Shown: positions 7,572 through 15,704 of the stretch, in pieces | How the letters are laid out: each line of letters starts with the position of its first letter | Position numbering within the stretch: the first letter of the stretch is position 1 | NCBI GenBank assembly: GCA_040905245.1 | Contig: JBBDRX010000091.1 | Location: 1 to 22,701, forward strand | Direction of reading: 5' to 3' | Length of the DNA stretch: 22,701 nucleotides | From: JBBDRX01 sp040905245 | GTDB lineage: Bacteria; Bacteroidota; Rhodothermia; Balneolales; Balneolaceae | Translations under genes and position numbers: made by a program | The notes under the pieces: generated by a model | Database searches by the model: none | Told to the model about the DNA's origin: nothing | The model's input: the letters and a program-made list of their open reading frames with translations, nothing else

Positions 7572-7955
7572 ATGGCAAGCCCGAACCAGACTACAGATCC
7601 GTCAACCACACCGGCTTCGATCGAGGTGGGAAACCGCGAACAGATACTCCAGATCACCTGGAAAGATGGCCATATATCCACCTATCCGCTCTATGGACTT
7701 CGAAAAAACTGTCCCTGTGTGGTCTGCAGGGGAGGGCACAGCCAGATGGGACGCTTCGAGATGAAGCTCTTTTTCATCGACCCTCCACACAGGGTAGAGA
7801 TCACCGATTTGGAACCGATCGGCAACCATGCGCTGAAAATTTCCTGGGACGATGGCCACAATACCGGAATGTACCGATGGGAACTTCTTCGGGCGATGTG
7901 TCCGGACTCCTCGAAAGAACGGGAAGCAAACAATCAGGACTCCGGGGACGGCTAA
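7572..7955 (+). CDS. DUF971 domain-containing protein (GBBH-like N-terminal domain)
   Basis: 127 aa. The central ~85 residues match the DUF971 / gamma-butyrobetaine hydroxylase-like N-terminal fold: ITWKDGHISTYPLYGLRKNCPCVVC, then VEITDLEPIGNHALKISWDDGHNTGMYRWELLR. Cys47, Cys49 and Cys52 form the CPC-x2-C cluster that commonly binds a metal in this family. The first ~18 residues (rich in Thr, Pro, Ser) and the last ~15 are disordered-looking. Stand-alone DUF971 proteins are often found near Fe-S carrier (Mrp/ApbC) genes, but their function is not established. AGGAG at 7565-7569 is only 2 bases from the ATG, too close to act normally. The next gene downstream is an iron-type binding protein, which is at least compatible with a metal-related role. 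Confidence 0.88.
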   Translation: MASPNQTTDPSTTPASIEVGNREQILQITWKDGHISTYPLYGLRKNCPCVVCRGGHSQMGRFEMKLFFIDPPHRVEITDLEPIGNHALKISWDDGHNTGMYRWELLRAMCPDSSKEREANNQDSGDG

Positions 7956-8009
7956 GGGCCGATCCGACAGTTCTTCAGCCCCACCAGTCCGGCCCGCTCG
8001 TATTTTTAC

Positions 8010-8040
8010 TTGCATCAATTCATAATCTTATTTAGAATTG
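8010..8040 (+). promoter_or_regulatory. Promoter of the iron-type binding-protein gene
   Basis: TTGCAT at 8010-8015, 17 bases, then TAGAAT at 8033-8038 fits a sigma70-like -35/-10 pair. The same bases also read as TTG-N20-TAGAATTG, one mismatch from the Bacteroidota TAnnTTTG element. Predicted transcription start is near 8046, about 30 bases before the chosen ATG. The downstream half is covered by the 8028-8050 palindrome. Confidence 0.55.
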
Positions 8041-8050
8041 GTCTAAATAA
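8028..8050. promoter_or_regulatory. Perfect 23-bp palindromic operator, DtxR-like
   Basis: Arms TTATTTAGA (8028-8036) and TCTAAATAA (8042-8050) are exact reverse complements around the spacer ATTGG. It overlaps the -10/-7 element and predicted start point of the iron-type binding-protein gene, the classical place for a repressor. The TTAG...CTAA core resembles operators of the DtxR/IdeR/MntR metalloregulators more than the Fur box. The regulator assignment is inference, but the dyad itself is seen directly. Confidence 0.65.
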
Positions 8051-8078
8051 TTTCACCATTAACCATCGGATTTTTTCC

Positions 8079-9098
8079 ATGACTACAAGAAAAACGATCT
8101 ACCTGCTGCTGACATTTCTCATTACTTTTACAGGCTGTTCACAGGGGGAACATGTGAATGTCTATTCGTCACGACACTACGATACGGATCTGGACCTCTA
8201 CCGCCAGTTTACCGAGCAAACCGGGATTGAGATAAATCTGATTGAGGGAGGAAGTGACGAACTGATCGAACGAATCAAGAACGAGGGACTCAACAGTCCC
8301 GCCGATATTGTGGTCACGGTGGATGCGGGAAGGCTCTGGAGAGCCAAAGAGGCGGGTGTGCTTCAGCCGCTCTCATCCGACGTACTCGAAGAACGGATTC
8401 CTGCCGAGTTCCGGGAACCGGAAGGGTACTGGTTTGGGCTCTCTCAGCGAATTCGTGGAATTGTCTATAACCGGGATCGCGTCTCCCCGGACGACCTTCA
8501 GGGGTATCTGGAACTGGCAGACGAGAAGTGGGATGGCCGGGTCTGCGTACGCTCTTCCAGTAACATTTACAACCAGTCTCTGGTAGCCTCCATGATCGAG
8601 ACCTATGGAGAGCAGCGTACCGAGGAGTGGGCCAATGGCCTGGTTTCCAATTTTGCACGTGACCCTCAGGGTGGGGATACCGACCAGATTCTGGCAGTAG
8701 CGGGAGGGCAGTGTGATGTTGCTCTGGCCAATCACTACTATCTGGCCCGTCTGATCGAAGCCGATTCGGAAGCGGATCGGGAAGCAGCCTCCAGGGTCGA
8801 CATCTACTTTCCGCCATCGGAACACGGAGGAACCCATGTAAACGTCAGTGGAGCTGGCCTGGCAGCCAACGCCCCGAATCGTGAAAATGCCGTTCGTTTT
8901 CTGGAGTATCTGACTGAACCTCAGGCACAGGAGCTCTATGTCGGCGGCAATTATGAATATTCAGCAATTGAAGGAGTCGAGCCTTCCGGTGTCCTGGAAG
9001 AGTTTGGTTCGTTTGAAAGTGATGCAGTCAACGTTTCCTACTACGGAATCAACAATCCGGACGCCCTTCGGCTGATGGACCGTGCCGGTTGGAGATAG
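8079..9098 (+). CDS. Iron(III) ABC transporter substrate-binding lipoprotein (FutA/FbpA-like)
   Basis: 339 aa. The N-terminus MTTRKTIYLLLTFLITFTGC is a type II signal peptide with Cys20 as the lipidation site, so the protein is membrane-anchored. The mature part follows the FutA/FbpA ferric-binding fold: VNVYSSRHYDTD (His33, Tyr34), IEGGSDELIERI, DIVVTVDAGRLW, NIYNQS (Tyr164), ANHYYLARL (Tyr220, Tyr221), and a C-terminal FLEYLTEPQAQELY. The Tyr pair plus His/Tyr near the N-terminus are the ferric ligands expected in FutA-like proteins. The ATG at 8079 is chosen over an in-frame upstream codon at 8010 because only it gives a clean signal peptide and leaves the operator and promoter outside the gene. 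Regulation by metal is suggested by the palindrome at 8028-8050. The matching permease faces it at 9167-10873. Confidence 0.93.
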   Translation: MTTRKTIYLLLTFLITFTGCSQGEHVNVYSSRHYDTDLDLYRQFTEQTGIEINLIEGGSDELIERIKNEGLNSPADIVVTVDAGRLWRAKEAGVLQPLSSDVLEERIPAEFREPEGYWFGLSQRIRGIVYNRDRVSPDDLQGYLELADEKWDGRVCVRSSSNIYNQSLVASMIETYGEQRTEEWANGLVSNFARDPQGGDTDQILAVAGGQCDVALANHYYLARLIEADSEADREAASRVDIYFPPSEHGGTHVNVSGAGLAANAPNRENAVRFLEYLTEPQAQELYVGGNYEYSAIEGVEPSGVLEEFGSFESDAVNVSYYGINNPDALRLMDRAGWR

Positions 9099-9133
9099 AA
9101 CCTCTCTGACTGGAAACGGAAAAATATACAAAT

Positions 9134-9175
9134 GGCGGGAAGTGGTTGTAAAACCACCCCGCCTTTTTATTTTTT
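9134..9175 (+). terminator. Strong rho-independent terminator after the binding-protein gene
   Basis: Stem GGCGGG (9134-9139) and GTGGTT (9142-9147) pairs with AACCAC (9152-9157) and CCCGCC (9158-9163), giving 12 pairs with one AA bulge and a GTAA loop. A T-tract follows at 9164-9175 (one A inside). On the minus strand the hairpin is followed by a weaker T-rich stretch, so it may also serve the convergent permease gene, whose stop codon (9167-9169) sits in the T-tract. Confidence 0.88.
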
Positions 9176-10873
9176 GTCAAAATCACTCTTCCGGGCTCGG
9201 CTGATCGATCGGCTCAGTATAATTACCGGGATAATCCCGACAAGCACAATGGCCAGTGCGGCTCCGGACGATTCGGCCAACCGCTCATCGGAGGCCAGAC
9301 GGTAAACCTGAACGGCCAGTGTGTCGAAATTGAAAGGCCGCACGATCAGAGTTGCGGGAAGTTCCTTGATTACATCTACAAAGACGAGCATAATCGCAGC
9401 GAAAAGGCTTCCCTTCATCATGGGAATGTGCACCTTTCTGAGGATTTTGTTAAACCGGTAGCCAAGCCCCTCCGCAGCTTCGTCCATGTTCGGGGTGATT
9501 TTGCCCAGACTGGACTCTACCGTTGTGAAGGATACGGCCAGGAAGCGGACCAGGTAGGCGAAGATAAGCGCCACGATGGTGCCGCTGAAGATCAAACCGG
9601 TCGAGATCCCGAAGGTGCTGCGCATCCAGCTGTCCAGAGTGTTGTCGAACCACCCGAACGGGATCATAACCCCAACGGCGATCACCGAACCCGGGATGGC
9701 ATACCCCATCGACCCGATTCGCGTGGCAATTCGAGTCGGCAGCGTCGGGTTCAGCCGGACCCCGTAGGCCATCACCAGGGCGATCAAAAGTGTGAGAAAA
9801 CCTGCCGCAGTGGCAACCAGCAAGGTGTTGAATCCGTACTGGAAAAAGCGGCTGTCCACGGCTGTGTCCAGGTTGCTGAGCATCATTTCACTGAGGATCC
9901 CCACCGGAATCAGAAAACCGAAGAGCAGTGGAGTCGTACAGGCGAGTGTGGCTCCCCATTTTTTCCAGCCGCTCAGCTGGTAGCTGCTCATGTGTTTAAA
10001 ACCGCTGCTACCCTGCTGCCGGAAGCCGAGTTTGTTTCGGGACCAGCGTTCGATCAGGATCAGAACCAGGATAAAGAGCAGTAGAAAGGCGGATAGCTGG
10101 GCGGCTGCCACTGGCTCTCCGAGCCCAAACCAGGTTCTGTAGATTCCGGTCGTGAAGGTCTGAACGCCGAAGTAGTCGACCGTTCCAAAATCGTTCAGCG
10201 TCTCCATGAGAGCCAGAGCCATACCGGCCGCAATGGAGGGGCGGGCGAGGGGCAGAGCCACTTTGTAAAAACTCTGAAACGGTGTACACCCCAAGCTTCG
10301 GCTGGCCTCCAGTAGCGAGACCGACTGTTCCAGAAAAGCAGATCGGGAAAGCAGATAGACGTAAGGGTAGAAGACGAACGACATCATCAGCATGGCCCCC
10401 TGAAGAGATCGGATCTCGGGGAACCAGTACTGGCCGGCCTGCCACTCCATTTGGTCCCGAAGAAGAGTCTGAACCGGGCCGGTAAAAGAGAGAAAATCGG
10501 TGTACGTGTACGCCATCAGATAGGCCGGCACCGCCATGGGGAGAATGAGCGCCCAGTTGAAAAGCCGTCGTCCTGGAAATCGGCACATCGTTACCAGCCA
10601 GGCGGTTCCGACACCCAGAACGAAAACTCCCGTACCGACCCCAAGCATCAGCCAGATCGAGTTTTCTACATAGTCGGGAAGAACCGTGGAGGCGAGGTGT
10701 GCCCAGACATCGCCGGCGGGAATAAAGATATTGACCAGCACTGTCAGTACCGGGATGGATGCCATAAGGGCGATCCCCATCGTTACTGCGCTCCAGAGTC
10801 CCGATCTGCTCTTTTGAGGACTGCTGTTCAGCAAAGAGACTCGTCTGGTAAAATCGATCAAATTCCGAATCAT
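9167..10873 (-). CDS. Iron(III) ABC transporter permease, two fused transmembrane domains (FbpB-like)
   Basis: 568 aa inner-membrane permease made of two BPD_transp_1 halves, as in FbpB/AfuB/SfuB. About twelve hydrophobic segments are visible. The EAA loops that dock the ATPase are clear in both halves: EASRSLGCTPFQSFYKVALP from residue 189, and EAAEGLGYRFNKILRKVHIP from residue 465. A linker of roughly 30 polar residues (~275-305) joins the halves. ATG 10871-10873 is preferred to a TTG at 10916-10918, because the extra 15 residues are Arg/Pro-rich and lie in spacer with no ribosome-binding site. It lies 82 bases downstream of the FAD oxidoreductase gene on the same strand and could be read from it. 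No ATP-binding partner is present in the window. Confidence 0.94.
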   Translation of the reverse strand: MIRNLIDFTRRVSLLNSSPQKSRSGLWSAVTMGIALMASIPVLTVLVNIFIPAGDVWAHLASTVLPDYVENSIWLMLGVGTGVFVLGVGTAWLVTMCRFPGRRLFNWALILPMAVPAYLMAYTYTDFLSFTGPVQTLLRDQMEWQAGQYWFPEIRSLQGAMLMMSFVFYPYVYLLSRSAFLEQSVSLLEASRSLGCTPFQSFYKVALPLARPSIAAGMALALMETLNDFGTVDYFGVQTFTTGIYRTWFGLGEPVAAAQLSAFLLLFILVLILIERWSRNKLGFRQQGSSGFKHMSSYQLSGWKKWGATLACTTPLLFGFLIPVGILSEMMLSNLDTAVDSRFFQYGFNTLLVATAAGFLTLLIALVMAYGVRLNPTLPTRIATRIGSMGYAIPGSVIAVGVMIPFGWFDNTLDSWMRSTFGISTGLIFSGTIVALIFAYLVRFLAVSFTTVESSLGKITPNMDEAAEGLGYRFNKILRKVHIPMMKGSLFAAIMLVFVDVIKELPATLIVRPFNFDTLAVQVYRLASDERLAESSGAALAIVLVGIIPVIILSRSISRARKSDFDKK

Positions 10874-10955
10874 GCTGCGTTTGTCAGGTCTGGTCGGCCT
10901 TCCGCTCGTGCGGCGCAATACACCAGGAGAGAAAGTACGGGAATTTCCAGCGCTC

Positions 10956-12407
10956 TCATAGCCTGAATTGCCAGTCGGACCGGTTCAACCCGAAGGTTTT
11001 GCGAAGAGCCAGCTCGGCTGCATGAAACCCGCACATGCCGTGTACACCCCCGCCCGGAGGGGTCGATGCAGAACAGAGGTAGATTCCGTCGGTTGAAGTG
11101 GCATAGGGGCGAAAGAGGGAGGCCGGCCTTGCGAATTGTTGCCACAGATCCTGACGGCCGCCGTTGATGTCCCCGCCGATGTAATTGGGATTGTACTCCT
11201 GAAACTGAACGGGGCCCATGATGTGTCGATCTTCGATAACCTCCCGAAAGCCCGGAGCGAATCGTTCGATTTGGGCTTCGATTGCACTGGCCATATCCCG
11301 GGTTGAACCGGAGGGTACGTGGCAGTAGGCCCAGAGGGTCTCCCTCCGGTCGGGAGTCCGGCCCGAATCAAAAAGGCTTTGCTGGGCGACGAGTACATAC
11401 GGACGTTCGGCGTGACGGCCCCGGGCTACCGTGCGTTCGGCATCGGTGATCTCTTCCAGCCGGCCGCCCAGATGGACGGTACCTGCCTGCAGACACCGTG
11501 GATCTTGCCAGGGAACCGGTTCGCTCAGCAGATAATCGACCTTGAACACTCCGGATCCGTAACGGAATTTTTCCAGTTTGCGGCGATAGGGGATGGTCAT
11601 GGTGTCACCGAGAATGTCGATCAGCTGGGCAGGGGTAAGATCGAACAGAACAGCTTTCGCCGCTGGCAGTTCGTGAACCGACGTGATTCGGGTTCCGGTC
11701 CGGATTCTACCGTCAAACTCTTCGAGAAGGGAGGCCATGGAGTGAGCGATCTGTCGGGATCCGCCCTTTGGCAGTGGCCACCCGACGGTGTGTGCGGCGG
11801 CTCCGAGAACCAGGCCGATCGCCGAGGTACCCGCTTGTTCCAGTGGAAGAATGCTGTGTCCGGCCAGGCCGGCAAAGAGGGCTGCTGCGCGATGTCCGGT
11901 AAAGGTGCGTTGAGAAAGTCTCTCGGCCGGTTGCAACGCATTGAGGCCAAACCGTGCCATCAGCCACGGGTGTGATGGAATTTTCAACGGAGCAAGAAGA
12001 TCCCGCGAAAGGCCCGCCCAGTTTCGGGTCAGCGGGTTCATCAGCTGTTCCCAGGATTCGGCATCACTGTGAATCTCCTCGGCCATTCGTTCGATCTCCC
12101 GGTGAAGCAGTACGGCAGGCTCGTTATCGAGAGGGTGTGCCATGGGGACATCGGGCTGAATCCACTCCAGGCCGTGCTTTTTGAGCGGAAGACTCGAGAG
12201 AAACGGCGAGGTGAAAGCCATCGGATGAATCGCCGAACAGACATCGTGCAGGCAGCCGGGCTGCATCAGCTCCGTACTGCGGGTGCCACCACCGATTTCG
12301 TCGGCCGCTTCAAGAACGGTAACCGATAATCCTTCCTGGGCGAGCCGGATAGCGGCGGCCAGTCCGTTCGGTCCGGATCCAACAATAATTGCATCCTGTT
12401 GTGCCAT
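10956..12407 (-). CDS. NAD(P)/FAD-dependent oxidoreductase, phytoene desaturase-like (COG1233, PYROXD2-like)
   Basis: 483 aa flavoprotein of the CrtI/COG1233 superfamily. The dinucleotide-binding motif IIVGSGPNGLAAA is at residues 7-19 (Gly10, Gly12, Gly15). Glu33 ends strand 2 for ribose binding, and IGGGTRS follows at about 38-44. Near the C-terminus, IYLCSASTPPGGGVHGMCG is the second FAD-binding region, in the form seen in PYROXD2-like proteins rather than true carotenoid desaturases. The middle region binds the unknown substrate. Members are often annotated phytoene dehydrogenase by default; no carotenoid gene (crtB, crtY) is nearby, so a role in carotenoids is not supported. The ATG begins 2 bases after the stop of the upstream lipoprotein gene, which argues for one transcript. 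Confidence 0.87.
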   Translation of the reverse strand: MAQQDAIIVGSGPNGLAAAIRLAQEGLSVTVLEAADEIGGGTRSTELMQPGCLHDVCSAIHPMAFTSPFLSSLPLKKHGLEWIQPDVPMAHPLDNEPAVLLHREIERMAEEIHSDAESWEQLMNPLTRNWAGLSRDLLAPLKIPSHPWLMARFGLNALQPAERLSQRTFTGHRAAALFAGLAGHSILPLEQAGTSAIGLVLGAAAHTVGWPLPKGGSRQIAHSMASLLEEFDGRIRTGTRITSVHELPAAKAVLFDLTPAQLIDILGDTMTIPYRRKLEKFRYGSGVFKVDYLLSEPVPWQDPRCLQAGTVHLGGRLEEITDAERTVARGRHAERPYVLVAQQSLFDSGRTPDRRETLWAYCHVPSGSTRDMASAIEAQIERFAPGFREVIEDRHIMGPVQFQEYNPNYIGGDINGGRQDLWQQFARPASLFRPYATSTDGIYLCSASTPPGGGVHGMCGFHAAELALRKTFGLNRSDWQFRL

Positions 12408-12409
12408 GG

Positions 12410-13231
12410 TCAGAGAGCTCTCGGGTTCTGTTCGTGCAGCCAGCGGGACCGGATCAGGTGGCGCAGATCTTCGTATGGCAGTTCAATAGCGATAGGTCCG
12501 GTCACATAAGGAGCCACTTCGTAGGTATTAAAATAGAAGATCAGCCCAAAATCGGTGAAAGCAAAATTTTCTGTCAAATGGAATTCCCCGTCCACAAAAT
12601 GGAACCCGGCCTCCTGCAGGTTTTCATTTTCCAGCAACTCAAAACTGAATCGGAATTGCTCTTCGGCAAGATCGACCAGTTGTTCAAAGGAATCAAAATC
12701 GTAGGTCAGATCGGAAAGGGTCAATTTTTTTCCCTCTGGCCGGATAAAGGACTGAAAAACATCCATCTGATGGGGATGGGCACCTCCGGTAAAGCTGTAT
12801 TCATTAAAATGGAGACTGATCAGATTTTGGCTTTCGAAAATCTTCTCTACCGACCGTTCCAGCGACCAGGGGATCCGATAGTCTTCGATTTCAGATACAA
12901 ACTGATCGTAGTCCCTGAACCAGTCCTGTGCCAGCTTGTCCGGGGTGGTGGGGGTGGATCCAGGCTCCGGGTAGTAGAGGTGACGCTCCGTCCAGACCCG
13001 AAGACTGTCACCAAGGGGCGAAGGATTCCGGAAGCGGGGCTGGTGAAAATAGAGATGAACGCAGGGTTCACCGTCGATTTCGCAATCGGGATGGTCAAAA
13101 GTCTCTGTGATGCTTTCGGGCCTGAACGGCGTTTTGGGCTCTGGTTCTTGCGTAATCGGTTCGCTCTCCTGACAGCCGAACAGGCAGATGAGAAGCAGAA
13201 ATAAAATGGTTGAACATAAGATTCGGGTCAT
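12410..13231 (-). CDS. DUF3298-type lipoprotein
   Basis: 273 aa. The N-terminus MTRILCSTILFLLLICLFGC is a lipoprotein signal peptide with Cys20 as the acylation site, followed by a Glu/Pro-rich linker (about 21-40). The C-terminal half matches the DUF3298/RsiV-like pattern: FNEYSFTGGAHPH, the long LTLSDL...FEQLVDLAEEQFRF helix, then FGLIFYFNTYEVAPYVTGPI and IELPYEDL at the end. In RsiV this fold binds lysozyme, but many members have no known role. It is the first gene of a probable two-gene unit with the oxidoreductase (2-base gap). It diverges from the DUF151 gene across a 279-base spacer. Confidence 0.84.
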   Translation of the reverse strand: MTRILCSTILFLLLICLFGCQESEPITQEPEPKTPFRPESITETFDHPDCEIDGEPCVHLYFHQPRFRNPSPLGDSLRVWTERHLYYPEPGSTPTTPDKLAQDWFRDYDQFVSEIEDYRIPWSLERSVEKIFESQNLISLHFNEYSFTGGAHPHQMDVFQSFIRPEGKKLTLSDLTYDFDSFEQLVDLAEEQFRFSFELLENENLQEAGFHFVDGEFHLTENFAFTDFGLIFYFNTYEVAPYVTGPIAIELPYEDLRHLIRSRWLHEQNPRAL

Positions 13232-13464
13232 GAGCAGCCAGGAGTTCAGATACCGTGGAGATTGTCAGGGAGTCTTGCGCATGTCGGAAGCTACACCTGT
13301 ACCAAACCGGGTATGCGCTCTCCTCGTGTCTCGCATACAGGGTATTACTCTAATATAAGGTAAGAAATTGCAGGATTAAGAAACGGAGAAGCGTAAGGGC
13401 CTGTTAGAGAGGCGTGGCAGGATTCTTTGCTGAACTGCATTTTATAGGGAAGCCTAAAAATGGT

Positions 13465-13472
13465 TACATTTG
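13465..13472 (+). promoter_or_regulatory. Bacteroidota-type -7 element upstream of the bifunctional nuclease gene
   Basis: TACATTTG exactly matches TAnnTTTG and lies 38 bases before the TTG start, a normal leader length. No TTG/TTTG sits 17-23 bases upstream, so the -33 part is weak. The remaining spacer 13232-13464 shows no ORF and no clear hairpin. Confidence 0.5.
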
Positions 13473-13510
13473 GATTGTTCAAACGATCATAAAAAAAGGG
13501 TGACATACGA

Positions 13511-14092
13511 TTGAGCCGAGTCAGGATGGAGATATTGGGATTGTCAACGAGTCCGAGCAGCGGAGGGGCTTATGCGCTGATTCTCAACGAGATCGAGGGT
13601 AACCGGAGGCTTCCGATCATCATCGGAACATTTGAGGCCCAGGCGATCGCACTCGAGATTGAGAGCATCAAGCCGCCTCGCCCGATGACGCATGATCTGT
13701 TGAAGAACATTATTCTCAGTTTCAGCTCTACGGTAAAGGAGATCTGTATCAACGATCTGAATGAAGGAACGTTTTTTGCCAAAATTCGATATGAGAGCAA
13801 TGGTGAGAACCTGGAGCTGGATGCCCGGCCAAGTGACGCTATTGCACTGGCCATTCGGTTTGGTGCGCCGATTCTGGTGGAGTCTGCCGTCCTGGACGAG
13901 GCTGGAATTGAATCGGAAGAGATTGCCGGAGAGAAGGATGCCGGTTCAGCGTCGTCAGAGACGGACACCGGGTCCGGAGAAGAGATGACCCGCATGGAAA
14001 AGCTTGAAGCCGAACTTCGAACCGCGATCGAGACGGAAAACTATGAAAAGGCGGCCAAACTTCGGGATCAAATTCAAAAACTGAAGAGCTGA
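13511..14092 (+). CDS. Bifunctional nuclease (DUF151) family protein with C-terminal UVR motif
   Basis: 193 aa. Residues 1 to ~130 are the DUF151/BFN domain: MEILGLSTSPSSGGAYALIL, RRLPIIIGTFEAQAIALEIE, PMTHDLL, and the signature ARPSDAIALAIRFGAPI. After an acidic, Ser/Gly-rich linker, the last ~35 residues (MEKLEAELRTAIETENYEKA then KLRDQI) form a UvrB/UvrC-type UVR helical hairpin, a known partner domain in this family. Members show DNase and RNase activity in some plants and bacteria, but the bacterial role is unclear. The start is TTG 13511-13513 with AAAGGG 10 bases upstream; an ATG at 13526 would shorten it by 5 residues. Its TGA is one base before the bshC GTG, so translation is probably coupled. 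Confidence 0.92.
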   Translation: MSRVRMEILGLSTSPSSGGAYALILNEIEGNRRLPIIIGTFEAQAIALEIESIKPPRPMTHDLLKNIILSFSSTVKEICINDLNEGTFFAKIRYESNGENLELDARPSDAIALAIRFGAPILVESAVLDEAGIESEEIAGEKDAGSASSETDTGSGEEMTRMEKLEAELRTAIETENYEKAAKLRDQIQKLKS

Positions 14093-14093
14093 C

Positions 14094-15704
14094 GTGAATT
14101 CCCGATCCATCCCTTTCGACCGGTTGCCGTTTACAGACCTGTATCGCGGATACATCAACCGTTCGCCGGAGGTTATGCAGTACTTTTCCGGCCATCCCTT
14201 TTCGGATCATGCGGTCCGCGAACACGCCTCCCGATTCCACTTTCCCGGAGACCGTGACCAGTCGGTGGAGGCTCTGTTGCACTTCAACCGTCAATTGGGT
14301 GCTGGTTCACAGGTAACTGCCCAGCTGGAGCGACTTCGGGATCCGGACAGCCTGGTGGTGGTAACCGGCCAGCAGCTGACGATCTACGGCGGCCCTCTTT
14401 TTACGGTATACAAGACAATGACCACTCTGCTCTACGCTCGTCGGTGGGAGGAGCTTCTGCAGCGGCCTGTAGTTCCCGTCTTTTGGCTGGCGGACGAAGA
14501 TCACGACTACCCGGAAGCTGCTGAACTCGGTTTGTTGGCAAATGACACATTTGAACAGCTCTCTCTGAATAACGGATCCGGCCTGCCGGTTGGGAGAGAA
14601 ATCCTGGGAGACTCCTATCTCGTGTTTGAAGAGAAGTTTTTCGACCGGCTTCCGGAGTCCGATTTCAGTGACGAAATTCGCGCTCTGCTGACCCGACACT
14701 ATCGGGAAGGGGCCACATTTCGCAGTGCATTTGGCGGGCTTCTGCTTCACCTGTTCGAAAAGCACGGACTGGTTCTGGCCGGAAGTGACGATCCTGAGAT
14801 TAAATCCCTGATCTCTCGGCCTCTGCGTGCAGCTGCTGATAATCCCGAAGGGCTCTCTGAGGCTCTGGAGTCACAGAGCCTTGCCCTGGAGAATGCCGGT
14901 TTCGGCAGGCAAGCCCTGGTTCAACCCTCGAATTTGTTCTATATCGATTCGGATGGAGGCCGGCAGAAGCTGGATCTGGAAGGAGATACCTGGAGCAATG
15001 GAAATGGACAGGTCTGGAGCCGAGAAGAACTTCGCCGGGCTGTCGAGGCCAACCCTGAACGATTTTCTCCCAATGTATTTCTGCGCCCGATGTTGCAGGA
15101 TCAGCTCCTTCCGACGCTGGCATATGTCTGCGGGCCCGGCGAACTGGCCTACTACGCACAGATGAAAGGAGCTTATCAATGGGCGGGACAGCAGATGCCG
15201 ATGCTGCTTCCCCGGATCAGCGGCACCCTGGTTGAACCGGCTGTCGAACGCGTCATGAAGAAGCTCCCGTTTGAGTTTGAAGAGTACGAGAGCCGAACCG
15301 AGGATCTGGAAACTGCCTATCTGAAAAGATCGGTGCCCGAAGGCGGGGGAGATCTCTTTGCAGACTGGCGCAGGGAGAGTACCCGGCTGGCGGAAGATGC
15401 AAAGAGTCGGGCCAAAGAGATTGACCCGACCCTGGAGGCGTCGGCAGACAAGACAGAAACCCGGATTCAGCAGCAGATTGATCAACTACAGCAGAAAGTG
15501 ACCCGGGCGGTCAAACGACGGGAGGCGACCCAGATTCAGCGAATTCACCGGGTGAGGGAGAACCTGTTTCCGGGAGGGAAACTTCAGGAGCGTCAGCTTT
15601 CATTTGTTTACTATATGAATCGGTACGGTACGGATCTCCTGGACAGGATGCTTGAAGTGCTGGGCGAGGAGGTTCCGGACAGCCACAAAGTGATAGGACT
15701 TTGA
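14094..15704 (+). CDS. bshC: Bacillithiol biosynthesis cysteine-adding enzyme
   Basis: 536 aa, matching the family length of about 540. BshC adds cysteine to glucosaminyl-malate in the last step of bacillithiol synthesis. The N-terminal signature LVVVTGQQLTIYGGPLFTVY with TGQQ at 91-94, and the second block PVFWLADEDHDY (130-139), are diagnostic. The C-terminal region (about 430-505) is a long charged coiled coil (KSRAKEIDPTLEASADKTET onward), as in the B. subtilis structure. The start is GTG 14094-14096, one base after the preceding stop. The end overlaps the next gene by one base. bshA and bshB are not in the window. Presence of BshC predicts that bacillithiol or its N-methyl form is the main thiol here. 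Confidence 0.95.
   Translation: MNSRSIPFDRLPFTDLYRGYINRSPEVMQYFSGHPFSDHAVREHASRFHFPGDRDQSVEALLHFNRQLGAGSQVTAQLERLRDPDSLVVVTGQQLTIYGGPLFTVYKTMTTLLYARRWEELLQRPVVPVFWLADEDHDYPEAAELGLLANDTFEQLSLNNGSGLPVGREILGDSYLVFEEKFFDRLPESDFSDEIRALLTRHYREGATFRSAFGGLLLHLFEKHGLVLAGSDDPEIKSLISRPLRAAADNPEGLSEALESQSLALENAGFGRQALVQPSNLFYIDSDGGRQKLDLEGDTWSNGNGQVWSREELRRAVEANPERFSPNVFLRPMLQDQLLPTLAYVCGPGELAYYAQMKGAYQWAGQQMPMLLPRISGTLVEPAVERVMKKLPFEFEEYESRTEDLETAYLKRSVPEGGGDLFADWRRESTRLAEDAKSRAKEIDPTLEASADKTETRIQQQIDQLQQKVTRAVKRREATQIQRIHRVRENLFPGGKLQERQLSFVYYMNRYGTDLLDRMLEVLGEEVPDSHKVIGL

Noticed and set aside
8010..8078. Longer binding protein beginning at 8010
   Set aside because: The extra 23 residues would precede a clean lipoprotein signal peptide and place the promoter and operator inside the gene.
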